From NCBI GenBank assembly GCA_023228825.1, contig JALOAL010000003.1, positions 1 through 64,000 on the forward strand: a DNA stretch of 64,000 nucleotides, read 5' to 3'. A program made the position numbers and the translations under genes. The notes under the pieces were generated by a model. It was not told the DNA's origin and searched no databases. It saw nothing but the letters and a program-made list of their open reading frames with translations. This document shows, piece by piece, positions 9,421-17,913 of the stretch. Source of the DNA: Dehalococcoidia bacterium. Its GTDB lineage: Bacteria > Chloroflexota > Dehalococcoidia > UBA2979. The first letter of the stretch is position 1; the number at the start of each line of letters is the position of its first letter.

Positions 9421-9653
9421 CTGCCGAGCGTAGTTTCAGCGTCCATGCGGACGCAACAGCCGACATGGACGGCATCGCGACGCAGGCTGAGGACGAACAG
9501 ACTGCCAGAATCGCGCTCGCCCTCGTCACCGAACCGCACGATTCCCACGACCGGCGGGCGACTCGTCCTGAGAGTTGGCACTGTCAAGACTGTGCGATTG
9601 ACTGCGGAACCTGAACCTCAAACCGCAGATGTCGGCGGTTTGAACAATGATTA

Positions 9654-9728
9654 TGGTGGGCGATAGAGGGTTCGAACCTCTGACCTTCCGGGTGTAAACC
9701 GGGCGCTCTACCACTGAGCTAATCGCCC
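9654..9728 (-). tRNA. tRNA-Val (anticodon UAC)
   Basis: The minus strand folds into a full cloverleaf: acceptor GGGCGAT paired with ATCGCCC, D arm GCTC...GAGC, anticodon loop TTTACAC giving UAC, T arm AGAGG TTCGAAC CCTCT, discriminator A and an encoded CCA. There is one C-A mismatch at the top of the anticodon stem (positions 27-43). Length is 75 bases with CCA. Confidence 0.95.
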
Positions 9729-9773
9729 CCGCCGCGCACCTGCGCCCCCCGATGTTCGCATGACATCCCGGCC

Positions 9774-10484
9774 TCAGTCGACGTGCCAGTCCTCCGCGAA
9801 CATCGTCAGTCCGAGGCGTGCCGCCAGCGCCCGCGATGCGGCGTTGTCCCACCAGGTGCCGTAGTAGGGCTCCAGGCCCAGGCGACGCACGCCCACGGCC
9901 CACTCCGTGACCACGGCGGCGCCCAGACCCCGCTGGCGCGCCTCCGGCGCCGTCTCCACGCCGGCGTGCGCGGCCGAGGCGCTCCGACGCGCGGAGTGGC
10001 ACTGCGCCACGACACGCCCTTCCCCGTCGCGGGCGACCACCAGCGGTTGGTCGGACTCGACCGCACTCGTCACCCACTCGAGCGGCGGCAGGGCGACCAC
10101 GCCCGAGGGCTCCGCCAGCACCTCGACGGCGATTGATGACGGCGGCATCCGCTCCGGGAAGGCGAACGCGGGGCCTCGATACTCCCGGGCCAGCGACTGG
10201 TCGAGGGCCAGCACGTCACGCACCGCGACGAGGCACGCCGGTTCGTGCGCTTCCCAGCGGGCGGTGTCCACCTCCACCGGCTCGGCGGCCAGCAGCGGTT
10301 CGATCCGGGCGACGAGCGCCGGCGAGAGCGAGGCGGCGAAGCGCCACGTGTTCCCGGTGGCCGTCCGGACGAAGTGCAGGCGCGGTGCTGGGAGGCGTGG
10401 GTTCCGAGGATGCAGGAGACGGCCAGCCGCGTCCGTCGCGTAGAGCACGTCGAGGCCGTGCCGGACGCGCTCCTCCGGCGTCAC
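9774..10484 (-). CDS. GNAT family N-acetyltransferase
   Basis: This 236-residue protein carries a C-terminal GNAT fold. Motif A, ETAPEARQRGLGAAVV at about 176-191, has the Q-x-x-G-x-G/A acetyl-CoA pyrophosphate loop in RQRGLG form, and WWDNAASRALAARLGL at 211-226 is the motif B region. The first half is variable and may bind the acceptor, which cannot be named. It starts with GTG overlapping the stop of the small membrane protein gene by four bases (GTGA), so the two genes form an operon. Confidence 0.82.
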   Translation of the reverse strand: MTPEERVRHGLDVLYATDAAGRLLHPRNPRLPAPRLHFVRTATGNTWRFAASLSPALVARIEPLLAAEPVEVDTARWEAHEPACLVAVRDVLALDQSLAREYRGPAFAFPERMPPSSIAVEVLAEPSGVVALPPLEWVTSAVESDQPLVVARDGEGRVVAQCHSARRSASAAHAGVETAPEARQRGLGAAVVTEWAVGVRRLGLEPYYGTWWDNAASRALAARLGLTMFAEDWHVD

Positions 10485-10735
10485 CGGCGGTCGTCCTCGT
10501 TCCGTCCGTCTCCGTCCGGTCGGTCACGGTCACGACCGTCCGGGCGGGGGCGACGCCAGGGAAGCGGCGCACGCATGCCCACCACCAGCGTGAGCCAGCC
10601 GAGGATGAGCAGGAGTTCAAACACCGAGCGCCAGCCGTGGCCAAACCACTGCTCGATGTAGTCGCCGCCGACCCAGAGGTTGATGACCACCGCCACCAGG
10701 ATGACGCTGTGCATCCCCCAACCGATTTCACGCAT
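10481..10735 (-). CDS. Small two-helix membrane protein
   Basis: The 84 residues contain two hydrophobic helices (about 9-21, HSVILVAVVINLW, and 39-54, FELLLILGWLTLVVGM) followed by an Arg/Asp-rich cytosolic tail. I do not recognise a family. The ATG at 10735 lies only 18 bases from the start of a divergent plus-strand gene. The 3' end overlaps the GTG of the acetyltransferase gene, so both are probably translated from one transcript. Confidence 0.65.
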   Translation of the reverse strand: MREIGWGMHSVILVAVVINLWVGGDYIEQWFGHGWRSVFELLLILGWLTLVVGMRAPLPWRRPRPDGRDRDRPDGDGRNEDDRR

Positions 10736-10753
10736 GCCGGTAGGATACGGGCG

Positions 10754-11350
10754 ATGGTCGGGAACTCGGCGCCCAGTGCGGACGATCCGCCTCCCGCAGC
10801 GCGAGAGGGCCACGCCGTGCGCGCCTTCGACGACCTTCCGCTGGAGACGCTGGAGGAGGCCTGCGGCGAACTCCATCGACGCGTCGCGGTGGCCATCCGC
10901 TACATCGGCGAGGAACGCGCGGACGAGCAGGACGAGTCGCGGCGGTCGCCCCGGCAGCGGGTCGCGTCGCTGGCGGTGCTGCTGGAACTGACCGCGCAGA
11001 CCTTCGCCGCCGTCGCCGCCGGCACCAGTCCGCCCTCCGGCCGCGTGGACCGGCACCCGGCCGCCGTGGCGGCGGTGATGTACGGCTCGCCCACGCTGAC
11101 CGGCCTCCTCCAGCGCCTGGAGCAGGACCGGCGCATGCTCGCCTCGCTGGCACGAGGCCTGGAGTCGCGCCTCGATACGCCCTCGAACGGCGCGTGGCCG
11201 GGGTTGAGCCTGCGCCAGGTGCTCTCCGAGGTGACCATCGTCGCCGCCGCCGAGTGCGCGCACGCGCTGGAGGCCGTCCTGCGACGCTGGGACGAGGAGG
11301 AGCAGCGGGCGCTGGAGGCCGCGCGCGAACGCGGCGAGGCGGACGTGTGA
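10754..11350 (+). CDS. Hypothetical helical protein
   Basis: A 198-residue, soluble, mostly helical and strongly charged protein without signal peptide or membrane segment. Features are LETLEEACGELHRRVAVAIRYIGEE near the start, a central helix ASLAVLLELTAQTFAAV and a C-terminal acidic helix RRWDEEEQRALEAARERGEADV. I recognise no family. It starts 18 bases from a divergent gene, so the real start could be further in, for example the GTG near 10817. Seven bases separate it from the membrane protein gene at 11358, which suggests an operon. Confidence 0.6.
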   Translation: MVGNSAPSADDPPPAAREGHAVRAFDDLPLETLEEACGELHRRVAVAIRYIGEERADEQDESRRSPRQRVASLAVLLELTAQTFAAVAAGTSPPSGRVDRHPAAVAAVMYGSPTLTGLLQRLEQDRRMLASLARGLESRLDTPSNGAWPGLSLRQVLSEVTIVAAAECAHALEAVLRRWDEEEQRALEAARERGEADV

Positions 11351-11357
11351 GCCCCAC

Positions 11358-11867
11358 ATGAACCTGGACTGGATCGGCGCCGGGCTCGGCATTGCCCTCG
11401 CGGTTGCCGGCAGCCGCTGGTTCGTCCCGTGGCTGGCCGTCCGCTACGGCTTCCGCCCGGAGGCGGTGCGCGGGCCAGCGTCCATCCCGTCCTCCGGCCG
11501 CGTCCTGCGGGACCTTGCACGCGTGCAGCGCTCCATGGAGTCCGAACGCCAGGCGCTGGCCGGGTTCGACGACAGCCGCTACGAGGGCGTCGCCCTGGCG
11601 GTGGGCTTCGGGATTGGGTTCGCGATCGCGGTAGGCGCCCGCGTCATCACCGCAGACGGCCACGCGGTGTCGGCGTTCAGCACGGCGCCGGGGGCGGTGC
11701 TGCTGGCCTTCGCGATCCCGGACGCCGGCCTCGCGTTCATCCGCCCGCACCGGCGCGCGGACACGCGCATGGGGCGGTCGCTGTACCGGCTCGGTCTCGG
11801 CGCGGGGTTCATGGTGATGGGCATCTTCGCCGGCGGCATGGCGCCGCCCGGTGGCCGCTTCACCTGA
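11358..11867 (+). CDS. Membrane protein of unknown function
   Basis: The 169-residue protein has a signal-anchor-like helix at the N terminus (DWIGAGLGIALAVAGSRWFV), two central hydrophobic stretches (GVALAVGFGIGFAIAVGARV and PGAVLLAFAIPDAGLAFI) and a C-terminal one (LGLGAGFMVMGIFAGGM), so about four membrane helices with an amphipathic loop at 45-75. No family is recognised. It follows the hypothetical gene at 10754-11350 closely and is likely co-transcribed. Confidence 0.65.
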   Translation: MNLDWIGAGLGIALAVAGSRWFVPWLAVRYGFRPEAVRGPASIPSSGRVLRDLARVQRSMESERQALAGFDDSRYEGVALAVGFGIGFAIAVGARVITADGHAVSAFSTAPGAVLLAFAIPDAGLAFIRPHRRADTRMGRSLYRLGLGAGFMVMGIFAGGMAPPGGRFT

Positions 11868-11922
11868 CGACACCTGGTATCAACACTTTGAATCGAGGCC
11901 GGACGAGGCTGCGGGTGCCCGC

Positions 11923-12480
11923 TTACTCCACGTCCGGGTTCGCCACCACCTGGTCGCTGACCACCGCGAACGTGTCGCCGTCCCAGCGATAGGTGCGCTC
12001 GCGGAGGCTGGAGGGGCAGCACTGGGCGTCTCCCGGCTCGTAGACGCCCTCCTGGGCCACGATCACGCCGCCGCCCGCCTCGGGGAAGCGCAACTCCACG
12101 TGCCCGCCGGCGTCCACGTAGCCCAGCACCACGTGCGCGCCGCCGTCCAGCGTCACCACGCACGCGCCGAGGTCCCCCGCAGTCCCACCGGACTCGACAA
12201 AGACGATGGCCTCCTCGGCGCCATCGCCGGTCATGTCTGTGTAGGCGATGCGACGCGGCTCGATCTCACCGCCGCCGAAGTGGTCGACGATCGGGCCGAG
12301 CAGCGCGGGGTTCGTGAAGTCGAGCGAGCGGATGTCGGTGACGGACTGCGTGGACGTCGCGGCTGCCGTCGTGGTGGGCGAGGCCGTGGGGGTAGGCGCA
12401 GGAGCAGGCTCATCGGAGCCCCCGCACGCGACGAGGACCGCCGCGCCCAACGTCGCTGCGAGCACGAGTAGCCGGCGCAT
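11923..12480 (-). CDS. Putative lipoprotein
   Basis: With the ATG at 12480 this 185-residue protein starts MRRLLVLAATLGAAVLVAC, a lipoprotein signal with lipobox LVAC and the cysteine at 19. A Thr/Pro/Ala-rich linker follows, as usual for surface-anchored proteins of this group. The mature part (about 55-185) contains the segment YTDMTGDGAEEAIVFVE, which resembles FG-GAP/VCBS-type or dockerin-like Asp-rich loops, and ends in a small beta-rich domain with a CC pair. Function unknown. It probably faces the cell exterior. A longer frame to 12540 adds 20 residues without a signal, so it was not chosen. Confidence 0.7.
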   Translation of the reverse strand: MRRLLVLAATLGAAVLVACGGSDEPAPAPTPTASPTTTAAATSTQSVTDIRSLDFTNPALLGPIVDHFGGGEIEPRRIAYTDMTGDGAEEAIVFVESGGTAGDLGACVVTLDGGAHVVLGYVDAGGHVELRFPEAGGGVIVAQEGVYEPGDAQCCPSSLRERTYRWDGDTFAVVSDQVVANPDVE

Positions 12481-12664
12481 GGCACGCCCTTCCGCCCCCA
12501 CCCGCGCACCGATGTTCCGGGCCGAGCCTTCCGGAGTCAACGCGCCGCCGAGCCCCGGCTCACCTCAGCCCCGGGCCGCGACCTCCCGTGCGCGGGCCAG
12601 TCTACGCCCGCCGGCGCCCGCCGGCGCCCGCCCGTGGACGGCCCTAGCCGTGACTCGGGGTACC

Positions 12665-15031
12665 ATGGCCTTCCCCAGCCACGGCAACTCACGCACAACG
12701 AGCGGAGCGCCCCGCGTGGCGGAGCAGTGCCCCACATGCAACGAGCCACTGGCCGCCGGCGCCCCCTGGTGCGGGGCGTGCGGCGCCCTGACGGACGGCG
12801 CGCCGCCGCCGGGTGGCGAGGACGCCCGTCCCTCAGTCGCGTGGGGCGTCGCGGCGCCGAGCACGGAGGGAGCGGGAGATCGCCCGCTTCCCAGCCCTCC
12901 ACTATCGAACGGGAGGGGACAAGGGGAGCGCGAGCCAGCATCAGCGGCGGAGTCCCAGGCCTCGGCGACCCCCGCGCAGCCATCAGCGGCGGCCGCATCG
13001 ATCTCGGCCACCCCGCTACCCACAGACCTGGCGCCCTACCGCAAGCGGCTGCGCGAAACCTTCGGCTTCCCCGACTTCCGAGGCGGCCAGGCGCGTGCCC
13101 TCGAAGCGCTCGGACAGCAAGATGTGATGGCGGTGATGCCCACCGGGGGCGGGAAGAGCCTGTGCTACGTCCTCCCCGCGCTGGAGGTCGGGCGGACGGT
13201 GGTGGTCTCGCCACTGATCGCGCTCATGCAGGACCAGGTGGAGGGCCTGCAGGCCGCCGGCGTGGCCGCCACCTTCATTAACTCCAACCTCAATCGCACG
13301 GAGCAGAACCGGCGCTACCTGGACTTCGTCCACGGCCGCACCTCCCTCCTCTTCGTCGCACCGGAACGCTTCCAGAACCCGCGTTTCACCGCCGGCCTGC
13401 GCGCTGCGGGCGTGAACCTGTTCGCCATTGACGAGGCGCACTGCATCTCGGAGTGGGGCCACAACTTCCGGCCGGACTACCTGCAACTGGGCACCGTCCG
13501 CGAACGACTCGGGAGCCCTCGCACGCTCGCGCTCACGGCCACGGCCAACCCCCAGGTGCGCCGCGACATCGTGCAACGCCTCGGCATCGCCGGCGCCTGC
13601 GCCGAAGTGGTCACCACGGTCGACCGCCCCAACCTCACCCTGAACGTGGAGCGCCTGGACCGGACCGAGGAACGCGTGGCATGGGTGGTGCAGTACGCAC
13701 GTAGCCGCGAAGGACTGGCGGGCATCGTCTACGCGCGCAGCCGGCGGTCCGTGGAGGAGATCGCGGCCACACTGCGCGGCGCCGGCGTGAATGCCGAGGC
13801 GTACCACGCGGGCCTGCCCAGGGATCTGCGGTCCGCCGTGCAGCGTCGCTTCACGGTGGGCGACACACCGGTGATCGTGGCCACCAACGCCTTCGGCATG
13901 GGCATCGACAAGCCGGACGTGCGCTACGTGGTGCACGTCAACATGCCCGGCCGCCTGGAGGCGTACGTGCAGGAGGCCGGCCGCGCCGGCCGCGACGGCG
14001 ATCCCTCCGAATGCACCCTGCTCTACGCCCGCAACGACCGACGCTTCCAGCAACGCTTCATCGACGAGGCGCACCCCAGCGACCTGCAGGTGCGCCAGAC
14101 CTGGCAACGCTGGCTCCAGATCGCGGACCCGGCCAGCGGCCAGTTGCCCCACGCCATCGCGGACGACGCCGCCGAGGCGTACGGGATGACCGTGTCCGCC
14201 CTCCGCGACTCCCGGCTGCTGGACCCGGTGGCGCTGCGCGTGGTCAGCAGCGACCCCGAGGCACGCATCGACACCTCCACCGTGACTCGGCACCGCGCCT
14301 ATGCGGAGGACCGCCTGCGCGAGATGGCGGAGTACGCGGAGACCGGCACGTGCCGCCGTGCGCTCATCCTGCGCTACTTCGGCGAGGAGGCGGCCGAGCG
14401 CTGCGAACGCTGCGACAATTGCCTGGGACGCAGCGCCTCCACCGCGGCGGGCGAGGCGGCTCCGGACGACCTGCTGGACGCCATCCTGGACCTCCGCGAC
14501 CAGATCGCCCGTAAGGACGGCCGTGACCCGTACCGCGTCTTCGAGAACCGCACGGCCCGGGACGTCGCCACGTACCGGCCTCGGTCCATGGAGGCGCTCC
14601 AGTCGATTTGGGGCATCGGCGAGGTGCGCGCCCGCTGGTTCGGCCGCGAACTGGTCGCGCTGGTGACGGAGTGGGAGCGGGAGCACCCGGACGCCGCACC
14701 GCCGCCCGACCTCCCGGCGCAGTCTCGCCTCGTGGGCTCTGTGCCCGGCTCCCGGGCCCCCAGCCGCGCGGACGATCCGTACGTCGCGCCCGACCACCCG
14801 CTGTTCCAGGCGCTGCGCCAGTGGCGCTCCGAACGCGCCCGCGCAGACGGCGTCCCCGCCTACACCGTCTTCTCCGACCGCACGCTGCGCGAACTCGTGA
14901 ACGCGAGGCCTCGCAACGTCCATGCGCTGCTGAACGTCTGGGGGCTGGGCGAGTCGCGCGTCGAGCGTTTCGGCGCCGACCTGGTGCGCGTCATCCGCGA
15001 CTTCGAGGCCTCCGGCGCGTCCGATGCCTGA
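12665..15031 (+). CDS. recQ: RecQ-type ATP-dependent DNA helicase with N-terminal zinc ribbon and two HRDC domains
   Basis: A 788-residue 3'-5' DNA helicase of the RecQ family. Order of parts: a zinc ribbon with C22, C25, C36 and C39 (CPTC...CGAC), a disordered Pro/Ser/Ala linker (about 45-120), the helicase core with Walker A MPTGGGKS (158-165) and DEAH (256-259) inside IDEAHCISEWGHNFRPDY, and the helicase C domain with QEAGRAGRDG. A zinc-binding RecQ-Ct with CRRALILRYF...CERCDNC and two tandem HRDC domains (about 605-670 and 715-780) follow. The N-terminal ribbon is not standard for RecQ. Upstream (12605-12634) there are three near copies of CGCCCGCCGG. The ATG at 12665 is the first in frame before the ribbon. 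Confidence 0.93.
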   Translation: MAFPSHGNSRTTSGAPRVAEQCPTCNEPLAAGAPWCGACGALTDGAPPPGGEDARPSVAWGVAAPSTEGAGDRPLPSPPLSNGRGQGEREPASAAESQASATPAQPSAAAASISATPLPTDLAPYRKRLRETFGFPDFRGGQARALEALGQQDVMAVMPTGGGKSLCYVLPALEVGRTVVVSPLIALMQDQVEGLQAAGVAATFINSNLNRTEQNRRYLDFVHGRTSLLFVAPERFQNPRFTAGLRAAGVNLFAIDEAHCISEWGHNFRPDYLQLGTVRERLGSPRTLALTATANPQVRRDIVQRLGIAGACAEVVTTVDRPNLTLNVERLDRTEERVAWVVQYARSREGLAGIVYARSRRSVEEIAATLRGAGVNAEAYHAGLPRDLRSAVQRRFTVGDTPVIVATNAFGMGIDKPDVRYVVHVNMPGRLEAYVQEAGRAGRDGDPSECTLLYARNDRRFQQRFIDEAHPSDLQVRQTWQRWLQIADPASGQLPHAIADDAAEAYGMTVSALRDSRLLDPVALRVVSSDPEARIDTSTVTRHRAYAEDRLREMAEYAETGTCRRALILRYFGEEAAERCERCDNCLGRSASTAAGEAAPDDLLDAILDLRDQIARKDGRDPYRVFENRTARDVATYRPRSMEALQSIWGIGEVRARWFGRELVALVTEWEREHPDAAPPPDLPAQSRLVGSVPGSRAPSRADDPYVAPDHPLFQALRQWRSERARADGVPAYTVFSDRTLRELVNARPRNVHALLNVWGLGESRVERFGADLVRVIRDFEASGASDA

Positions 15032-15139
15032 CCACCTCGCTGCACCGCCGTGGGTTGCAGCGCTTACACCCGGTAAGGCATGATTACGGCAGCACTCGTG
15101 GCCGGGCGTCCGGCTTTCAACGCACCCAGAGGGGGCTCC

Positions 15140-15478
15140 GTGAACCTCACCGTCACCGAACTTGCCCAGACCCGTCTCACCGACCTGATCGGCGAGCAGA
15201 TGCAAGAGCAGCAGCAGGCCATCCGGGTGTTCATCGCCCAGGGCGGCTGTGGCTGCTCCGGCCCGCGCTTCGGCATGGGCCTCGACCAGCCGTCCGAGGA
15301 AGACGCCATCGTGGAGATCGGCGCGCTAAAGTTCATCGCGGACCCCGCCTCCGCGCCCGCCCTGCAGGACGCGTCCATCGACTACATCGACGACGTGATG
15401 CAGCAGGGCTTCCAGATCACCGCCCCGAACGCCGCCTCCGAGGGCGGTGGCTGCGGCTGCGGCGGCGGCGCCCACTAG
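15140..15478 (+). CDS. HesB/IscA-type iron-sulfur cluster assembly protein
   Basis: The 112-residue protein has the A-type fold seen in IscA/HesB proteins: MNLTVTELAQTRLTDLI at the start, VFIAQGGCGCSGPRFGM in the middle and a Cys-rich end GGGCGCGGG. A-type carriers bind and pass on Fe-S clusters with three cysteines, one in the middle and a CGC-like pair at the end, which fits. The GTG at 15140 is preferred over an ATG at 15080, whose extra 20 residues precede the conserved start. It converges with the NfuA-like gene, and the two share a bidirectional terminator region. Confidence 0.8.
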   Translation: MNLTVTELAQTRLTDLIGEQMQEQQQAIRVFIAQGGCGCSGPRFGMGLDQPSEEDAIVEIGALKFIADPASAPALQDASIDYIDDVMQQGFQITAPNAASEGGGCGCGGGAH

Positions 15479-15511
15479 GCTGTCCTCCGCGCTCCGCGCA
15501 AGCGCATACGC

Positions 15512-15546
15512 AAAGACGCCGGCCTCTGGGCCGGCGTCTTTTGTTG
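15512..15546 (+). terminator. Rho-independent terminator
   Basis: AAAGACGCCGGCC, a loop of TCTG and GGCCGGCGTCTTTT form a strong stem followed by T-rich sequence. The A-run on the 5' side lets it also terminate the convergent NfuA-like gene ending at 15571. Confidence 0.9.
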
Positions 15547-15570
15547 TGCGCGTCTCGAGAGGAGCGCCTG

Positions 15571-16206
15571 CTAGTGCGCGTGGGCGTGGGCGTGGCCGTG
15601 CGCGCCGCTCGGCTTGTAGTACGGGTTGGTGCCGGAGGCGTGGTCCGTGACGTCCGTCACTTCCTCGATGTCCGGGACCTGCTGCTTGACCGCGGCTTCC
15701 ACGCCCTGCTTCAGGGTGGCGGTCGCCATCCCGCAGCCCACGCAGCCGCCGCCAAACTCCACGTACGCCGTGCGGCCCTGCACGCCCAGCAGTTTCACGG
15801 TGCCGCCGTGGCTGCCGATCTGCGGGTTCAGGTGCTCGTCGAACAGGTCCTGGATCGCGAACTCTCGAGGATCAGACCAGATCGGGTTGGGGTTCCGGAA
15901 CTCCAGGCCCTGGTTGCCCTCCTCGTCCGAGAAGAAGTGGATCTCCAGGCCTTCCACGTAGGCCAGGTCGTGCGAGGGGACGAACACGGAGATGCCGTCC
16001 GTGGTCTCCACTTCCACGTCCGCCTCGAGTTCGGCGCCCTGCTCCACCAGGCTCAGGAGGTGCTTGAACTGACCACCCGACCGCTCCGCGATCTCCAGGC
16101 GGAGGCCGGCGACCGGGTTGGGATGGTTGTCAACCACCTCGGCCAGTTTGGAGTAGGCCGTCTCGGTGAACTTGATGTTGGGGGTGCGCGTTTCGAGTTC
16201 GCTCAT
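15571..16206 (-). CDS. nfuA: NfuA-like iron-sulfur carrier (A-type plus NifU C-terminal domain)
   Basis: This 211-residue protein joins an A-type-like N-terminal domain (about 8-105, IKFTETAYSKLAEVV) to a NifU C-terminal domain (about 113-190) with the cluster-binding CxxC pair C155 and C158 in FGGGCVGCGMATATLK. NfuA proteins carry 4Fe-4S clusters to target enzymes. The N-terminal domain lacks the A-type cysteines, as usual in NfuA. The C terminus GHAHAHAH is unusually His-rich and may bind metal. It converges with the HesB-like gene, so two cluster carriers sit side by side. Confidence 0.88.
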   Translation of the reverse strand: MSELETRTPNIKFTETAYSKLAEVVDNHPNPVAGLRLEIAERSGGQFKHLLSLVEQGAELEADVEVETTDGISVFVPSHDLAYVEGLEIHFFSDEEGNQGLEFRNPNPIWSDPREFAIQDLFDEHLNPQIGSHGGTVKLLGVQGRTAYVEFGGGCVGCGMATATLKQGVEAAVKQQVPDIEEVTDVTDHASGTNPYYKPSGAHGHAHAHAH

Positions 16207-16229
16207 GATCTGATCCTATCGGATGAGGG

Positions 16230-17210
16230 CTACCTGTTGAGGCCGGCGGCGTCCGCGCTTGCCGCCAGGTCCAGGATATGCCGCGCTACGAAGGCGGGAT
16301 CCTGCATCGGGATGAAGTGTGACATTTCCGGCCGCAGCACGTCATGCCCGTCTGCAAACAAGGACGCGAGGTCGGGCCGGGTGGGCGAAGTGGCGAACGG
16401 TGGCGCCTCCTCGCCCGGCTGGCGTTGCCGGGCCCGCACCACGCGCACGGGGACGCGCACCTGCGGGATGACCTCGGTCTCCAGGTCCGCCGAGCCGCTA
16501 CCGGCCGAGCCGTAGATGCTCGCCTCGATCGCCGGCGGGCACGCCAGGACGAAGCCGTCGCCGTCCGGGTTGGGGAGCAGGCCGCCGCGCGCGTAGTCCT
16601 CCAGCACGCCGGGAGCCCAGACGTTGTAGGGGAAGCGGTCGCGGAAGCGCTCCACCATCTCCTCCGGGCTGGCCCACTCGTTGCGACGCTTGGCGATGAA
16701 CTCGAACGCGCCGGAAGGCCTCGCCGCCTCCGGGTCCGCGGAGGCGGGGCCGCCGCGCATCACCGGGTCCAGCAACAGCAGCGAGGCGAAGCGCCCGGGC
16801 TCTCGCGCCGCTGCCACGGTGGTGGAGTGTCCGCCCATGGAGTGCCCCACGCCCACCGCGCGCTGCAGGTCCAGGCTGCGCACCACGGCGGCGACGTCAG
16901 CACCAAAGTGATCCCACCCGATGGGAGGCTCTGGGTTGTCGCTACGGCCGTGCCCGCGCAGGTCGATGGCGATCACGCGCTGGCCCGGCAACAGTCGGGC
17001 CACGGTGTCCCAGGTGCGGGCGTGAAACCCTGTGGCGTGGGTAAGGACGACCGGTCGCCCCTCCCCTGCCCACTCGAACACGGAGAGGACGAGGCCATCC
17101 GAGTCGACTCGCAACTCCGAAGGCTCTTCGCCCTCCGGTCGGCTCGCCAACTGCTGCTCCACGGCGTCCGCCACGTGGCACTCCTCCCCCGCATCGGGGC
17201 CACAGGTCAA
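16230..17210 (-). CDS. Alpha/beta hydrolase
   Basis: A 326-residue alpha/beta-hydrolase. The oxyanion region is LTHATGFHARTWD, the strand-turn IDLRGHGRSD follows at 82-91, the nucleophile elbow is GHSMGG with S124, the acid is probably within the VPVRVVRARQ region, and the histidine is in EMSHFIPMQDP near the C terminus. The fold is shared by esterases, lactonases and C-C hydrolases, and nothing here fixes the substrate. The start is uncertain, with a GTG at residue 13 also possible. A 3 x 16 bp repeat lies just upstream. Confidence 0.85.
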   Translation of the reverse strand: MTCGPDAGEECHVADAVEQQLASRPEGEEPSELRVDSDGLVLSVFEWAGEGRPVVLTHATGFHARTWDTVARLLPGQRVIAIDLRGHGRSDNPEPPIGWDHFGADVAAVVRSLDLQRAVGVGHSMGGHSTTVAAAREPGRFASLLLLDPVMRGGPASADPEAARPSGAFEFIAKRRNEWASPEEMVERFRDRFPYNVWAPGVLEDYARGGLLPNPDGDGFVLACPPAIEASIYGSAGSGSADLETEVIPQVRVPVRVVRARQRQPGEEAPPFATSPTRPDLASLFADGHDVLRPEMSHFIPMQDPAFVARHILDLAASADAAGLNR

Positions 17211-17224
17211 TGTCTACTGTCCAT

Positions 17225-17272
17225 GGTATCGGGGCACGGTGGTATCGGAGCACGGTGGTATCGGCGCACGGT
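17225..17272. repeat. Three tandem copies of a 16-bp repeat
   Basis: GGTATCGGGGCACGGT, GGTATCGGAGCACGGT and GGTATCGGCGCACGGT follow each other without gaps and differ at one base each. They lie in the gap between the SRPBCC gene and the hydrolase gene on the minus strand. A similar GGATGGTATCGGGGTC occurs at about 19233. Confidence 0.9.
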
Positions 17273-17296
17273 GTTCAAGGAACTCAGCGCGTCTCC

Positions 17297-17791
17297 TCAG
17301 CCATCCGCGCCGGCCACAGGCATGGTCCCGAACCGCTGCTCCAGCACGCGACGGCGATACGCGAAGATCGCGGCCAGCCGGCGCCGCACCACCAACTGGT
17401 CCACGAGGTCCCCGAACAGTCCGAAGCCCACCTCGTAATGCACGATGTCGCGCATCTCCACGCCGCGCCCGGCTTCGTCCGCCACCTCTCGGAAGCGGTG
17501 CTGGTGCTGCCAGAAGGCGTAGGGGCCGCTCCGCTGCTCGTCTACGAACAGGCGGCCGTCCTCCACGCGCGTGATCTCCGTCACCCACGTCACGGGGATG
17601 CCCAGGAGCGGCCGCACCCGATAGCGCACGAGCAGGCCCGGTCGCATCACCTCCGGCGCTTCACCGAGGACCTGGAAGCCCATGTCCGGCGGGGTGATCG
17701 CGGCCAGGTTTGCGGGACTCGAGAAGAACGACCACGCCTCGTCCAGGCTGACCGGGAGCCGCTGGGTCTCGCTGAACCACCGCATGCCCAC
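17297..17791 (-). CDS. SRPBCC/START-fold ligand-binding protein
   Basis: The 164 residues match the SRPBCC (polyketide cyclase/dehydrase-like) superfamily. It begins WFSETQRLPVSLDEAWSFFS, followed by PANLAAITPPDMGFQV, a beta-rich middle VTEITRVEDGRLFVDEQRSGP and a long C-terminal helix with LVVRRRLAAIFAYRRRVL. Such proteins bind hydrophobic ligands in a deep pocket, and the ligand is unknown. It is divergent from the glutathione peroxidase gene and precedes the hydrolase gene. Confidence 0.78.
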   Translation of the reverse strand: MGMRWFSETQRLPVSLDEAWSFFSSPANLAAITPPDMGFQVLGEAPEVMRPGLLVRYRVRPLLGIPVTWVTEITRVEDGRLFVDEQRSGPYAFWQHQHRFREVADEAGRGVEMRDIVHYEVGFGLFGDLVDQLVVRRRLAAIFAYRRRVLEQRFGTMPVAGADG

Positions 17792-17913
17792 GTCGTCCTC
17801 CGTCCCGCATCGCCCTCGTCAGGATCGAGGCAGCAACGGAGTCACGACTGGCGTGCCGGCCCCCTGACATGCTCGCTACAGTACCCGCGCAACGTGACCG
17901 AGGGAGGATGCCC

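Noticed and set aside
9306..9587. A 93-codon minus-strand frame upstream of the DUF5655 gene
   Set aside because: No family, overlap with the DUF5655 start and no ribosome binding site, so it was not annotated.
13016..15205. A 700-codon open frame opposite the RecQ gene
   Set aside because: It is a mirror of a high-GC gene. The plus strand carries clear RecQ motifs, so the opposite frame has no support.
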